Position numbers and translations under genes: made by a program
DNA from: Curtobacterium sp. VKM Ac-2865
GTDB lineage: Bacteria > Actinomycetota > Actinomycetes > Actinomycetales > Microbacteriaceae
DNA: 64,000 nucleotides
Direction: 5' to 3'
Assembly (NCBI RefSeq): GCF_015350905.1
Contig: NZ_JADKRZ010000009.1
Location: 1-64,000, forward strand
Shown here: positions 34,736 through 43,718 of the stretch, in pieces
Layout of the letters: every line of letters begins with the position of its first letter
Numbering within the stretch: the first letter of the stretch is position 1
The notes under the pieces: model-generated
Databases searched by the model: none
What the model was told of the DNA's origin: nothing
What the model saw: only the letters and a program-made list of their open reading frames with translations

Positions 34736-36075
34736 GCGAGGTGACGGCCGCGACCACCGTGCACTCGGCCCGCATCGTCGTGCCGATGACGGCGCCGCCC
34801 ATCGCCGACGGTGCCGTCGCGGTGCGTGACGGGCGGATCCTGCACGTCGGTGAGCGGTCCTGGGTCGTCGACCAGCTCGACGGCTGCGCGTTCACCGAAC
34901 GACGCTGGCGCGGGGCCCTGCTGCCCGGGCTCGTGAACGCGCACTCGCACCTGCAGTACACCGGCATGGCCAGTGTCGGCTCCGGCCAGTACCAGGGCTT
35001 CGAGGACTGGGCGGCAGCGTTCAACCGGGACTACGCCGAACCGCACGACTGGCGGGCCGAGGCCGCGGAGGGCGCGCGCCGCTCGATCGTCGCCGGGGTG
35101 ACGAGCATCGCCGACGTCGTGACGGACATCGAGGCGGCGACCGCGCTCGAGGACACCGGACTCGGCGGGATCGCCTACTGGGAGGTGATGGACTGGGAGA
35201 ACGCGGCCTGGCAGCAGCACGGCCGCGACCAGGTCCTCGACGAGCTCGCCCGCATCCCGACCACACCGGGGGCCGGGCTCTCCCCGCACGCGCCGTACTC
35301 GCTCGACGTCGCACCCCTGCTGGAACTGCCCGACATCGTGCGGCAGCGCGGGCTGCGGCTGCACCTGCACCTCGGCGAGGCCGCCTTCGAGGGGGAGCGG
35401 CTCGCGGGGGTCGACGGCGCCGACCTGCACGGCACGGACTGGCACCTGGCGAACGTGCCGTCGTTCCGAGCCATGCGGGCGCTCGGGTTCGGCGCGAGCG
35501 CGACCGCGTTCGTGGACCGGCTCGGGGTGCTCGGGCCGGACTGCCACATCGCGCACGGCGTGTACATGACGGCCGCGGACCGGGCACTGCTCCGAGCGCG
35601 CGGGACCGCCGTGGCGCTGTGCCCGCGGTCGAACGCGGTCATCGGCCTCGACCCGCCGCCCGTCGCCGACTACCTCCGCGAGGGCAGCCCGATCGCGATC
35701 GGCACCGACTCGCTGTCCTCGTCCCCGTCGCTCGACCTGATGGCCGACGTCACCGCACTGCACCGGATCGCCCGCGCGCAGGGGTACGGCGACCACGACC
35801 TGCACGAACGCCTGCTCGCGGCGGCGACGCTCGGCGGGGCGCACGCGATGGGGCTCGCCGTCGGGCAGGACCGGATCGGCCACCTCGCCGTCGGGGCCCG
35901 CGCCGACCTGGCCGTGTTCGACGTCGACAGCCGGACGGTGCCCGACGCGCTCGCCGAACTCGTGGAGGACGGAGCCGGGCGCGCGGTCGCCACGGTGATC
36001 CGCGGGGCGGTGCGTGCCGACGGCGGCCCGGACCGTCACCGGGACGTCCCGCGGGGCGGGAGGATGGTGCCATGA
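34732..36075 (+). CDS. Amidohydrolase, SAH/MTA deaminase or chlorohydrolase-like
   Basis: 447 residues of the TRZ/ATZ branch of metal-dependent amidohydrolases. Metal ligands are all visible: NAHSH (about 69-73), HLHLGE (about 210), AHGVY (about 269) and GTDSLSSSPS (about 325). Relatives deaminate adenosyl compounds, guanine or triazines. GTG overlaps the stop of the SAH-hydrolase-like gene (GTGA), and its own stop overlaps the cupin gene (ATGA). Coupling to an SAHH-like protein suggests a nucleoside-thioether substrate; this is inference. Confidence 0.85.
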   Translation: MSEVTAATTVHSARIVVPMTAPPIADGAVAVRDGRILHVGERSWVVDQLDGCAFTERRWRGALLPGLVNAHSHLQYTGMASVGSGQYQGFEDWAAAFNRDYAEPHDWRAEAAEGARRSIVAGVTSIADVVTDIEAATALEDTGLGGIAYWEVMDWENAAWQQHGRDQVLDELARIPTTPGAGLSPHAPYSLDVAPLLELPDIVRQRGLRLHLHLGEAAFEGERLAGVDGADLHGTDWHLANVPSFRAMRALGFGASATAFVDRLGVLGPDCHIAHGVYMTAADRALLRARGTAVALCPRSNAVIGLDPPPVADYLREGSPIAIGTDSLSSSPSLDLMADVTALHRIARAQGYGDHDLHERLLAAATLGGAHAMGLAVGQDRIGHLAVGARADLAVFDVDSRTVPDALAELVEDGAGRAVATVIRGAVRADGGPDRHRDVPRGGRMVP

Positions 36076-36551
36076 CGAACCAGATGGCACGACGCACCGT
36101 CGACGGCGAGGTCATCGAGTGGCTCGACGTGCCGCAGCGCGCCGCCGCCCTCGGGATGGAACCGCACCCGGAGGGCGGCTGGTACGTCCGCACGTGGACC
36201 TCCCCGGCGACCGTGACGACGTCCGCGGGCGACCGGCCCGCCGCGACCCTCATCCACTTCCTGCTGCCGCCGGGGGAGTCCTCCGCGTGGCACCGGGTCA
36301 CGAGCGACGAGATCTGGATGTGGCACGGACCGGACTCGGTCGTGCTCGAGCTCGGCGGGACCGGCGACCAGCCGGAACCCGGGGCGCAGATCACCCTCGG
36401 GCCGGACGCCGGCCGTGACCGCGTGAACGACGCCCAGGCGTTCGTCCGCGGTGGCGTGTGGCAGCGGACCCTGCCCGGCGACGGCGAGGTCCTGGTGAGC
36501 TGCCTGGTCTCCCCGGGCTTCTCGTTCGAGGACTTCACGCTGTCGTCCTGA
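36072..36551 (+). CDS. Cupin, DUF985 family
   Basis: 159 residues. The conserved opening HPEGGWYVRTW (about 32-42), TLIHFLLPPGESSAWHRV and the C-terminal GEVLVSCLVSPGFSFEDF match the DUF985 single-domain cupins. Ligand and reaction are not established for this family. It is the third gene of a tightly overlapping set with the SAHH-like and amidohydrolase genes, so it may act on the same or a neighbouring metabolite. Confidence 0.88.
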   Translation: MTNQMARRTVDGEVIEWLDVPQRAAALGMEPHPEGGWYVRTWTSPATVTTSAGDRPAATLIHFLLPPGESSAWHRVTSDEIWMWHGPDSVVLELGGTGDQPEPGAQITLGPDAGRDRVNDAQAFVRGGVWQRTLPGDGEVLVSCLVSPGFSFEDFTLSS

Positions 36552-36639
36552 CGCCCCATGACGCCGCCGGTCGCGGTGGTGTACCAGTTCCCCGTACGAT
36601 TCTCCATGCCCCCCGACGCCCCCGCACGAAGGCCCGACC

Positions 36640-37461
36640 GTGACTCGTACCCTCCGCCTGTCCCTCGCCGTCGCGACCGCCGCCGCCGCCGCGCTCGCCC
36701 TGTCCTCGTGCAGCGCCGGCAGCTCGGGTGGTGCTGACGGCACCGTGTCCGACGGCAAGCTCACGATCGCGACCGGGCAGCCCGCGTACTCCCCGTGGGT
36801 GGAGGACAACAAGCCGCAGTCCGGCAAGGGCTTCGAGTCGGCCGTGGCCTACGCCGTCGCGAAGGAGATGGGCTACGCCGAGTCCGACGTCGTGTGGAAG
36901 CGCTCGACCTTCGACAGCGCGGTGGCCCCGGGCCCGAAGGACTGGGACCTGAACGTCCAGCAGTTCTCGATCTCGTCGCAGCGCAAGAAGGCTGTCGACA
37001 TGTCGTCGCCGTACTACACGACGACCCAGGCCGTCGTGACGACGCAGAAGTCGAAGGCCGTCGACGACACCACGATCGCCAAGCTCAAGCAGGACACGAT
37101 CGGCGTCGCTGCCGGCTCGACGAGCATCACCAGCGTGAAGGACACCCTCGGCGTCACCCCGCAGGTGTTCAACTCGAACGACGACGCCGTGCTGGCGCTG
37201 AAGTCCGGCCAGATCGACGCCATCGTCACCGACCTGCCCACGGCCTTCTACATGTCCGCCGCGCAGCTCGACGACGGCACCGTCTCGGCGCAGTTCCCCG
37301 CCGACGGCAAGGGCGACCAGTTCGGGTTCGTGCTGCCGAAGGACTCCGGGCTCACGAAGAAGGTCGACTCCGCGCTGCAGAAGCTCGACGACGACGGCAC
37401 GCTGCAGGACCTGCAGACGAAGTGGCTGTCCTCGGAGACGAACACCCCCGTCCTGAAGTAG
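36640..37461 (+). CDS. Amino-acid-type ABC transporter binding lipoprotein
   Basis: 273 residues. Signal peptide with lipobox LSSC (Cys about 24), then a family 3 solute-binding domain (KLTIATGQPAYSPWV, GKGFESAVAYAVAKEMGY, and KSGQIDAIVTDLPTA near the C-terminus). It binds a polar amino acid or related cation outside the cell. GTG start. The permease gene follows after three bases, forming a complete importer with the ATPase. Confidence 0.9.
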   Translation: MTRTLRLSLAVATAAAAALALSSCSAGSSGGADGTVSDGKLTIATGQPAYSPWVEDNKPQSGKGFESAVAYAVAKEMGYAESDVVWKRSTFDSAVAPGPKDWDLNVQQFSISSQRKKAVDMSSPYYTTTQAVVTTQKSKAVDDTTIAKLKQDTIGVAAGSTSITSVKDTLGVTPQVFNSNDDAVLALKSGQIDAIVTDLPTAFYMSAAQLDDGTVSAQFPADGKGDQFGFVLPKDSGLTKKVDSALQKLDDDGTLQDLQTKWLSSETNTPVLK

Positions 37462-37464
37462 CAC

Positions 37465-38349
37465 GTGACGCTCCCAGCAGGGGCCGGCGCGGGCACCCCC
37501 GTCGCGGCACCGACCCCCAGCCCGATCGAACTCGAACGCCGGCTCTGGCGCCGCCAGCGTGGCCGTCGGTCGGTGGTCGTGTCCGTCGCGTCGACGCTCG
37601 TCGTCCTGGCGATCGCGTACTTCGGCGTCGTCAACACCCCGGGCTGGGCCGCCGTCCAGCAGTCGTTCTTCGACCCGGGCGTCGCCGCCTCGACCTTCCC
37701 CGACATCCTGCTCGGCCTGTGGCTGAACGTGCGGATCCTGTTCTTCGCGTCGATCGGCGTCGCCGTGCTGGGCACTGTGCTCGCCGTCGTCCGGGGCCTG
37801 CGCAGCCCGGTGTTCTTCCCGCTCCGGGTGCTCGCGACCGCCTACACCGACCTGTTCCGCGGGCTGCCGCTCATCATCGTGCTCTACCTGGTCGGCTTCG
37901 GCCTGCCCGGGCTCGGCGTCTTCCCCCGGCTGCCGCCGGAGTTCTGGGGCACGATCGCGATCGTGCTGACGTACTCGTCCTACGTCGCCGAGGTGCTCCG
38001 CGCCGGCATGGAGGCCGTGCACCCGTCCCAGCGCCTGGCCGCGCGGTCGCTCGGCCTGTCCCACACCCAGACGCTGCGGCTGGTCGTGCTGCCGCAGGCG
38101 ATCCGCAAGGTCACGCCCGCGTTGATGAACGACTTCGTCTCGATGCAGAAGGACGTCGGCCTGGTGTCGATCCTCGGCGCGGTCGACGCCGTCCGCTCCG
38201 CACAGATCGCCCAGGCGGAGACCTACAACTTCACGCCGTACCTGGTCGCCGGCCTGCTCTTCGTCGTGATCAGCCTGCCGCTCATCCGGGTCACGGACGC
38301 GATCGCGCGTCGGCAGCAGCGGCGCGAACAGATCGGTGGCACCGTATGA
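37465..38349 (+). CDS. Polar amino acid ABC transporter permease
   Basis: 294 residues. After a roughly 40-residue cytoplasmic N-terminus come five membrane helices of the HisM/GlnP family. TDLFRGLPLIIVLYLVGFGL (about 128-147) and the EAA-type loop (MEAVHPSQRLAARSLGLS) are conserved. It forms the channel with the preceding binding protein. GTG start; its stop overlaps the ATPase ATG (ATGA). Confidence 0.9.
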   Translation: MTLPAGAGAGTPVAAPTPSPIELERRLWRRQRGRRSVVVSVASTLVVLAIAYFGVVNTPGWAAVQQSFFDPGVAASTFPDILLGLWLNVRILFFASIGVAVLGTVLAVVRGLRSPVFFPLRVLATAYTDLFRGLPLIIVLYLVGFGLPGLGVFPRLPPEFWGTIAIVLTYSSYVAEVLRAGMEAVHPSQRLAARSLGLSHTQTLRLVVLPQAIRKVTPALMNDFVSMQKDVGLVSILGAVDAVRSAQIAQAETYNFTPYLVAGLLFVVISLPLIRVTDAIARRQQRREQIGGTV

Positions 38350-39086
38350 CCGACGCACCCGTCCTCGAGCTCCGTGGGCTCCGGAAGTCGTTCGGCGAGC
38401 ACGAGGTCCTGCGCGGCATCGACCTGACCGTCGACCAGCACCAGGTCATCTGCGTCATCGGCGCGTCCGGCTCGGGCAAGTCGACGCTGCTCAAGACCGT
38501 GAACCTGCTCGAGGGCATCGACGACGGCCAGGTCCTGCTGCAGGGCACCGACATCTCCGACCCGCGCGTGGACGTCGACGCCACCAGGGCCCGCATCGGG
38601 GTCGTGTTCCAGCAGTTCAACCTGTTCCCGCACATCACCGTGCTCGACAACGTGACGCTGGCGTCGCGGAAGGTGCACGGCATCGACCGGGCCACGGCCG
38701 AGCAGACCGCGCGGCGACTCCTCGAGCGGATCGGCCTCGCCGACTTCGCGGGGTCGTACCCGGACCGGCTCTCCGGCGGGCAGCAGCAGCGCGTCGCGAT
38801 CGTCCGGGCGATCGCGTCCGACCCCGAGCTGCTGCTCCTCGACGAGGTCACGAGCGCCCTCGACCCGATGCTCGTCGGCGAGGTGCTCGACCTGGTCACC
38901 GAGCTCAAGCAGCAGGGCTCCACGATCCTGATGACCACGCACGAGATGCACTTCGCGCGGAACGTCGCCGACCGCATCGTGTTCCTGCACCGCGGCGAGG
39001 TCGTCGAGCAGGGCGAACCGGCCGCGGTCCTCGACAGCCCGCAGCACCCGGCGCTGGTGGAGTTCCTCTCCCGCGTCGGCGCCTGA
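38346..39086 (+). CDS. Polar amino acid ABC transporter ATPase
   Basis: 246 residues, GlnQ/HisP family. Walker A GASGSGKST (about 38-46), the Q-loop VVFQQFNLFPH, signature LSGGQQQRVAIVRAI (about 143-157) and Walker B LLLLDEVTSALDP with switch His (TTHEM) are all intact, so it is an active ATPase. Translation is coupled to the permease gene. No regulator is adjacent, and the operon ends at a 217-bp tandem repeat. Confidence 0.93.
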   Translation: MTDAPVLELRGLRKSFGEHEVLRGIDLTVDQHQVICVIGASGSGKSTLLKTVNLLEGIDDGQVLLQGTDISDPRVDVDATRARIGVVFQQFNLFPHITVLDNVTLASRKVHGIDRATAEQTARRLLERIGLADFAGSYPDRLSGGQQQRVAIVRAIASDPELLLLDEVTSALDPMLVGEVLDLVTELKQQGSTILMTTHEMHFARNVADRIVFLHRGEVVEQGEPAAVLDSPQHPALVEFLSRVGA

Positions 39087-39093
39087 CGCTCGT

Positions 39094-39552
39094 CGGTGGT
39101 GCGGCGCCGCTTCGCGCCCCGGTGCGCACACCGCGCCCCGTCGTGACGGGGCGCGATGTCCGCGGGCGGGCGTGATGCGACCCTGCCCGCATCGGCCCGG
39201 AGGACCGGTGCCGGCCCGCCGGGCATGCGCCGCGCCTCCAGGCGGTTCCGTCTGGATGTGCACAACGGAAGTGGGCTCGCGCCGCCTCCGTGCACGGTTC
39301 GAGCCGGCACCGGTGGTGCGGCGCCGCTTCGCGCCCCGGTGCGCACATCGCGCCCCGTCCTGACGGGGCGCGATGTCCGCGGGCGGGCGCGATGCGGCCC
39401 TGCCCGCATCGGCCTGGAGGACCGGTGCCGGCCCGCCGGTCGTGCGACGCGCCTCCATGCGGTTCCGTCTGGATCTGCACAAAGGATGTGGGCTCGCGCC
39501 GCCTCCGTGCACGGTTCGAGCCGACACCGGTGGTGCGGCGTCGTCTCGCGCT
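39094..39552. repeat. 217-bp tandem repeat, two full copies and a partial third
   Basis: Units begin CGGTGGTGCGGCG at 39094, 39311 and 39528, exactly 217 bases apart each time. Copies 1 and 2 differ at a modest number of positions. The third stops after about 25 bases at the end of the oxidoreductase gene. Each unit has an internal hairpin (GCGCCCCGTC pairing with GACGGGGCGC) followed by CGATGTCCGCGGGCGGGCG. No plausible gene lies within; open frames through it are side effects of high GC. It is the gap between two convergent genes. Confidence 0.9.
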
Positions 39553-40528
39553 ACGGCGTGAGCAGCAGCTTCCCGATGACGTCGCCGGACGCGATGCGTC
39601 GGTGCGCCTCGGCGGCCTCGGCGAGCGGCAGCACGGCGTCGACGACCGGGCGCACGCGACCGTCCACGACGAACGGCCAGACCTCGGCGCGGACGGCCTC
39701 GACGATCGCGGACTTCTCGGCGAGGGGCCGGGCGCGCAGGGTCGTGCCGCTGATCGTCGCGCGCTTGCGCATGAGCACCCCGAACGGCAGCGTGGCCTCG
39801 GACCCGCTGCCCGCGGCGATCACGGTGATGTGCCCGTTCGAGGCGAGCACGTCGAGGTTCCGCTCCAGGTAGTCCGGGCCGACGACGTCGAGCACGACGT
39901 CCACGCCGACACCGTCCGTGAACTCCTTCGCGCGGGCGACGAAGTCCTCGGTGCGGTGGTCGATCACCAGGTCTGCGCCGAGCTCGCGGGAGGCCGCGAC
40001 CTTGCGCTCCCCACCGGACGTGGCGATCACCCGCGCGCCGAGCGCCTTCGCCCACAGGACCGCGTGCGACCCCATCCCGCCCGTGCCCCCGTGCACCAGG
40101 AGCGTCTGCCCCGGGCGGAGTCCGGCGATCATGCCGAGGTTCGAGTACACCGTGCAGGCCGCCTCGGGCAGGGCAGCTGCCTGCACCAGGTCGAGCCCGT
40201 CGGGCACCGGGAGGAGCTGCGAGGCGGGGACCACCGCGAGCGAGGCGTACCCGCCGCCCGCGAGCAGGGCGCACACGCGGTCGCCGACGGCCCACCCGGT
40301 GACGTCGGCGCCGAGGGCGCGGATGGTGCCGGAGACCTCGAGACCGAGCACGTCCGAGGCGCCGGGTGGCGGCGGGTAGTTCCCCTGCCGCTGCTGCAGG
40401 TCGGCGTTGTTGACCCCGGCAGCGGCGACCTCGACCAGGACCTCGCCGGCAGCCGGCGTCGGGTCGGGGAGTTCGGAGAGGGTGAGGACGTGCTCGTCGC
40501 CCGGGGCGTCGAAGGTGATGGCCTGCAT
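39551..40528 (-). CDS. Quinone oxidoreductase-like zinc-free MDR enzyme
   Basis: 325 residues of the QOR/PIG3 branch of medium-chain dehydrogenases. The N-terminal GroES-like domain (VEVAAAGVNNADLQQRQG) lacks the Zn-ligand pattern. The NADPH-binding motif HGGTGGMGSHAV (about 150) is intact. It probably reduces quinones or enones with NADPH. ATG at 40528 is preceded by TACCGT (40536-40541) seven bases upstream and no ribosome-binding site, so leaderless. Its stop lies at the edge of the 217-bp tandem repeat. Confidence 0.88.
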   Translation of the reverse strand: MQAITFDAPGDEHVLTLSELPDPTPAAGEVLVEVAAAGVNNADLQQRQGNYPPPPGASDVLGLEVSGTIRALGADVTGWAVGDRVCALLAGGGYASLAVVPASQLLPVPDGLDLVQAAALPEAACTVYSNLGMIAGLRPGQTLLVHGGTGGMGSHAVLWAKALGARVIATSGGERKVAASRELGADLVIDHRTEDFVARAKEFTDGVGVDVVLDVVGPDYLERNLDVLASNGHITVIAAGSGSEATLPFGVLMRKRATISGTTLRARPLAEKSAIVEAVRAEVWPFVVDGRVRPVVDAVLPLAEAAEAHRRIASGDVIGKLLLTP

Positions 40529-40626
40529 GTCCTCGACGGTACGCGTCCATCCGAGTGGAGCATGTGTACGCTCGGCGTCGTTCCGAGGGCCGACCTGGCC
40601 CACGACGACCTGGGGGGACCACCACC

Positions 40627-41064
40627 ATGAAGAAGACCGCCGCACTCACCACCGCCGTCGTCACGGCCCTGCTGCTCGCAGGCTGCGCCTCGGGCGGGTC
40701 CGGCGCCGACGCGACGCCCACGCCGAAGGCGCAGTCCAAGGCCGCGGCGTGCAAGTCGCTCGAGGGCGACATGAAGTCGGTGGCGAGCGAGCTGCAGGAG
40801 CAGGTGACGAACCTGCAGAGCGACCCCGACAAGGCCGTCGCCGAGCTGAAGAAGTTCGACCAGAAGCTCAAGGCCGCGACGGACGACGTGTCCAACGAGC
40901 AGGTCCACACGGCTGCGTCCGAGTTCGAGCAGTCGTTCTCGACCCTCGTCGGCAACCTGGAGACCTACGCGAAGGACCCCAAGTCCGCCGACGTCTCGAA
41001 GCTGCAGGCGTCCATCAAGGAGACGCAGTCCTCGACGAAGTCGCTCAGCAAGGTCTGCGGCTGA
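40627..41064 (+). CDS. Small secreted lipoprotein, unknown function
   Basis: 145 residues. A signal peptide ends in the lipobox LAGC (Cys about 20), followed by a short low-complexity linker and a mostly helical, Lys/Glu-rich domain (about 40-140) with two Cys (in AACKSLEGD and the terminal KVCG) that could form a disulfide. ATG follows a G-rich ribosome-binding stretch. No family recognised. Confidence 0.8.
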   Translation: MKKTAALTTAVVTALLLAGCASGGSGADATPTPKAQSKAAACKSLEGDMKSVASELQEQVTNLQSDPDKAVAELKKFDQKLKAATDDVSNEQVHTAASEFEQSFSTLVGNLETYAKDPKSADVSKLQASIKETQSSTKSLSKVCG

Positions 41065-41111
41065 GCCGACCGCGCCCAGCGGCGGCTGAGCCGACCGCAG
41101 CCCACACGTCG

Positions 41112-41152
41112 GACGCGCCCCGGTCCTCCTGGCAGGAGGGTCGGGGCGCGTC
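41112..41152. terminator. Terminator hairpin between lipoprotein and aldo/keto reductase genes
   Basis: Arms GACGCGCCCCG and CGGGGCGCGTC (41112-41122, 41142-41152) extend inward through TCCTCC and GGAGG. It lies between two convergent genes. Confidence 0.75.
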
Positions 41153-41168
41153 GTCGTGCGCGGACGGA

Positions 41169-42044
41169 CTAGGCGGTCGCGGTCGACCGGTCGAGCCGGT
41201 CGATGTCCTCCGGGCGCAGGCGGATGGTGACCGCGGTCACGGAGTCGAGGATCGACTGCGGGCGTGACGCACCGGGGATCGGGATGACCACGTCGCTCTT
41301 CGCGAGCTCCCACGCGAGGGCGATGACCTGCGGCGTGACCCCACGGTCCCGCGCCACGGTGGCGAAGTCCTGGTAGGTCGTGCCGAGGTCCGACGCGCCG
41401 GCGATGCCGCCGAGCGGGCTCCACGGCAGGAACGCGATGCTCATCTCGTCGCAGAGCTCGAGTTCGGCCTCGCTCGACCGGAACGCCGGCGAGTACTGGT
41501 TCTGCACGGACACCAGTCGCCCGTCCAGGACCTCGTTCGCCTGCCGGATCTGGTCGACGTCCGCGTTCGAGATGCCCGCCATCCGGATGACGCCCTCGTC
41601 GAGGAGCTCCGCGAGCGCCCCGATCGAGTCCGCGTACGGCACGGCCGGGTCCGGGCGGTGGAACTGGTACAGGTCGATCGTCTCGACGCCGAGGCGCTTC
41701 GCTGACGCCTTCGCCGCCTCCTTCAGGTAGGCGGGGTCGCCGTTCTGCGTCCAGTTGCCGGCCTCGGGGCGGAGGTGCCCGCCCTTCGTGGCGATGAGCA
41801 CGCTGTCGGCGTCGCCGTGGAACTCGCGGACCGCGCGGCCGATGAGCTCCTCGTTGTGGCCGACCTCGTCGTGGCCGCCCAGGTGGTAGGCGTCCGCGGT
41901 GTCGATGAGGGTCACGCCCGCTTCGAGCGCGGCGTGGATGGTGGCGATGGAACGCCGTTCGTCGGGTCGTCCCTCGATGGACATCGGCATGCCGCCGAGT
42001 CCGATCGCGCTGACGTCGGTGTCACCGATGGTTCGCTGCTTCAT
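41169..42044 (-). CDS. Aldo/keto reductase
   Basis: 291 residues, TIM-barrel NADPH-dependent reductase. The opening GDTDVSAIGLGGMPMS, catalytic Asp in LIDTADAY (about 51-58), and the Tyr/Lys/His elements (ATKGG about 86, QFHRPD about 128) are visible, as is the cofactor motif IPGASRPQ near the end. Substrate unknown. CATGCT ends six bases upstream of ATG, a weak leaderless promoter candidate. Confidence 0.9.
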   Translation of the reverse strand: MKQRTIGDTDVSAIGLGGMPMSIEGRPDERRSIATIHAALEAGVTLIDTADAYHLGGHDEVGHNEELIGRAVREFHGDADSVLIATKGGHLRPEAGNWTQNGDPAYLKEAAKASAKRLGVETIDLYQFHRPDPAVPYADSIGALAELLDEGVIRMAGISNADVDQIRQANEVLDGRLVSVQNQYSPAFRSSEAELELCDEMSIAFLPWSPLGGIAGASDLGTTYQDFATVARDRGVTPQVIALAWELAKSDVVIPIPGASRPQSILDSVTAVTIRLRPEDIDRLDRSTATA

Positions 42045-42114
42045 GGGCCCAGCATGCGCTGTGCCGGCTGGCGGGGCTCAGGAACGGGGCGCGGTCGCGA
42101 CCACCCACCGGCCT

Positions 42115-42146
42115 GGAGGCTCGTGGCGGCGCCGCACCGAGCCTCC
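42115..42146. terminator. Imperfect terminator-like hairpin
   Basis: GGAGGCTCG pairs with CGAGCCTCC (42115-42123 and 42138-42146) with an imperfect GC-rich middle. A degraded member of the recurring family, between two minus-strand genes: downstream of the membrane-protein gene. Confidence 0.55.
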
Positions 42147-42274
42147 CGTCCGGTGCGTGGCCGGGTCCAGGGCATGCGTCCGCATCAGACGACGTGGTAC
42201 GTGTCGTTCGACGCCCGTCGTGTCGGATCCTGTCGACGGATGTGCTGCGTGCGCATCAAGCGACAGCGCAGCGA

Positions 42275-42724
42275 TCAGGCGACGCTGCTGCTCGACCCCG
42301 TCGCCGCGCCGCCGTCCGAGGCGTCCACGAACACGACCCCGCCGACCGTGATGCACACGATCGCGAGCACGAAGCCGACCGCCGCGATCCACCACGACGT
42401 GCGCCGCCGGACCCACGCGCCGATCGCCAGCACGACCGTCGCGACGCCGATCACGAACGCGCCACCGACCGCGATCGCCGCGCCGCCGAACCAGCCGCCG
42501 GGGGTGCACCCGGCAGCCGCGTCGCACGAGGCGGTGGCCGAGGCGATCGCGACGACCGCGACGATCGCCGTGACGACCGTCAGCACCGCCCCGAACACCA
42601 GGAGCAGCACGGTGGAGATCCGGTCGGCGAGCTTGCCCGGCGGGAAGAGCGTCGAGCCTCCACGAGCCCAGGCGGCGGCTGCGCCGTCGGGACGGTGGGC
42701 GGGGTCGGGTGCTGACCAGGTCAT
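42275..42724 (-). CDS. Small membrane protein, unknown function
   Basis: 149 residues. The N-terminus is Pro/Ala-rich, then three hydrophobic helices at about 38-65, 78-102 and 112-132; the loop between helices 1 and 2 has two Cys (CDAAAGC) that could form an extracellular disulfide. It follows the CitE-like gene by seven bases on the same strand and is probably cotranscribed. No family recognised. Confidence 0.72.
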   Translation of the reverse strand: MTWSAPDPAHRPDGAAAAWARGGSTLFPPGKLADRISTVLLLVFGAVLTVVTAIVAVVAIASATASCDAAAGCTPGGWFGGAAIAVGGAFVIGVATVVLAIGAWVRRRTSWWIAAVGFVLAIVCITVGGVVFVDASDGGAATGSSSSVA

Positions 42725-42731
42725 CGTGTCC

Positions 42732-43604
42732 TCAGCGTGCTTCGACGCCGAAGGCCTCGGCGAGTCGTTGGATCTTCTGGGCGCGCCCGAGTCGGGGCAG
42801 GTCCGAGCCGTCGCGGATGACGCGCCCGCGGGCCTCGAAGTCGTCGAGGAAGTCCTGCGCCCAGGCCACGTCGGTCGGGGTGGGGGAGATGACCTCGTTG
42901 ATGACCGGCAGCTGCTCGGTGTCCAGGCAGAGCTTGCCGGTCAGGCCGAGCGAGACCGCCACCTGCGACTGCTCGCGGAGGATCGGGTGCGACGAGCCGA
43001 CCGTCGGGCCGTCGATCGGGCCGGGCAGGTCGCCCACGCGGGACGCCACCACGAGCCGGGACCGCGGGTACGCCATCGCCAGCGTGTCGGACGAGGTGCC
43101 GGTGTCGCGGCGGTAGTCACCGCTGCCGAACGCCAGGCGGAACGCGCCCTGGGCCCGGGCGATCGACACGGACTCCTCGATGCCCAGGGCGGACTCGACG
43201 AGGGCGATCACGGGGGTGTGCCCGCCGAGCCGGTGCCACGTGTCGGTGACCTGCGCCGGGCTCTCGGTCTTCGCGAGCATCACGCCCTGCAGCCCTGGCA
43301 GGCCGCGGAGCTCCTCGACGTCGTCCTCCCAGAAGTCGGTCGTGACGTCGTTGATCCGCACCCAGGCGTCGCCGCCACCGGTGAGCCACTCGGCCACGGT
43401 GGACCGGGCCGCGGGCTTCGCGGCCGGGTCGACGGCGTCCTCGATGTCGAGGATCACCTGGTCGGCGCGGGACCGGACCGAGCCGTCGAAGCGCTCGGAC
43501 GCGGTGCCGGACACCAGCAGCCACGAGCGCGAGATCTCGGCGGGGACCGATCGACGCCGGGACGGAGCGGTGGTGGGCGGGGCGGGTCGGTCGTCGATGG
43601 CCAT
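42732..43604 (-). CDS. CitE-like acyl-CoA lyase (HpcH/HpaI aldolase family)
   Basis: 290 residues, the size of stand-alone CitE-like proteins. Motifs ADQVILDIEDAV (about 47-58, Mg2+-binding Glu/Asp), VMLAKTES and LVESALGI are typical. Such enzymes cleave or form citramalyl-, malyl- or hydroxymethylglutaryl-type CoA esters. There is no citDF partner, so it is not citrate lyase. TACCAA (43611-43616) ends six bases before ATG, suggesting a leaderless mRNA. It is divergent from the large helicase-like gene. Confidence 0.85.
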   Translation of the reverse strand: MAIDDRPAPPTTAPSRRRSVPAEISRSWLLVSGTASERFDGSVRSRADQVILDIEDAVDPAAKPAARSTVAEWLTGGGDAWVRINDVTTDFWEDDVEELRGLPGLQGVMLAKTESPAQVTDTWHRLGGHTPVIALVESALGIEESVSIARAQGAFRLAFGSGDYRRDTGTSSDTLAMAYPRSRLVVASRVGDLPGPIDGPTVGSSHPILREQSQVAVSLGLTGKLCLDTEQLPVINEVISPTPTDVAWAQDFLDDFEARGRVIRDGSDLPRLGRAQKIQRLAEAFGVEAR

Positions 43605-43718
43605 GCCACGTTGGTACCACAGACCGCACCGCCGCAACCTGTCCAGGACCTCGCCGATCTTGCCGAAACCACGGTTCATTGCCGGAGTGGTGCCGCGCTT
43701 CCGCTTACAGTGGGCGTT

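Noticed and set aside
39094..39552. CRISPR-like array
   Set aside because: The repeat unit is 217 bases with no spacers; it is a tandem duplication, not a CRISPR.
41775..43718. Open frame extending the helicase-like gene upstream by 648 codons
   Set aside because: It runs antisense through the aldo/keto reductase, membrane-protein and CitE-like genes, and a -10 box sits just before GTG 43719. It is a high-GC side effect.
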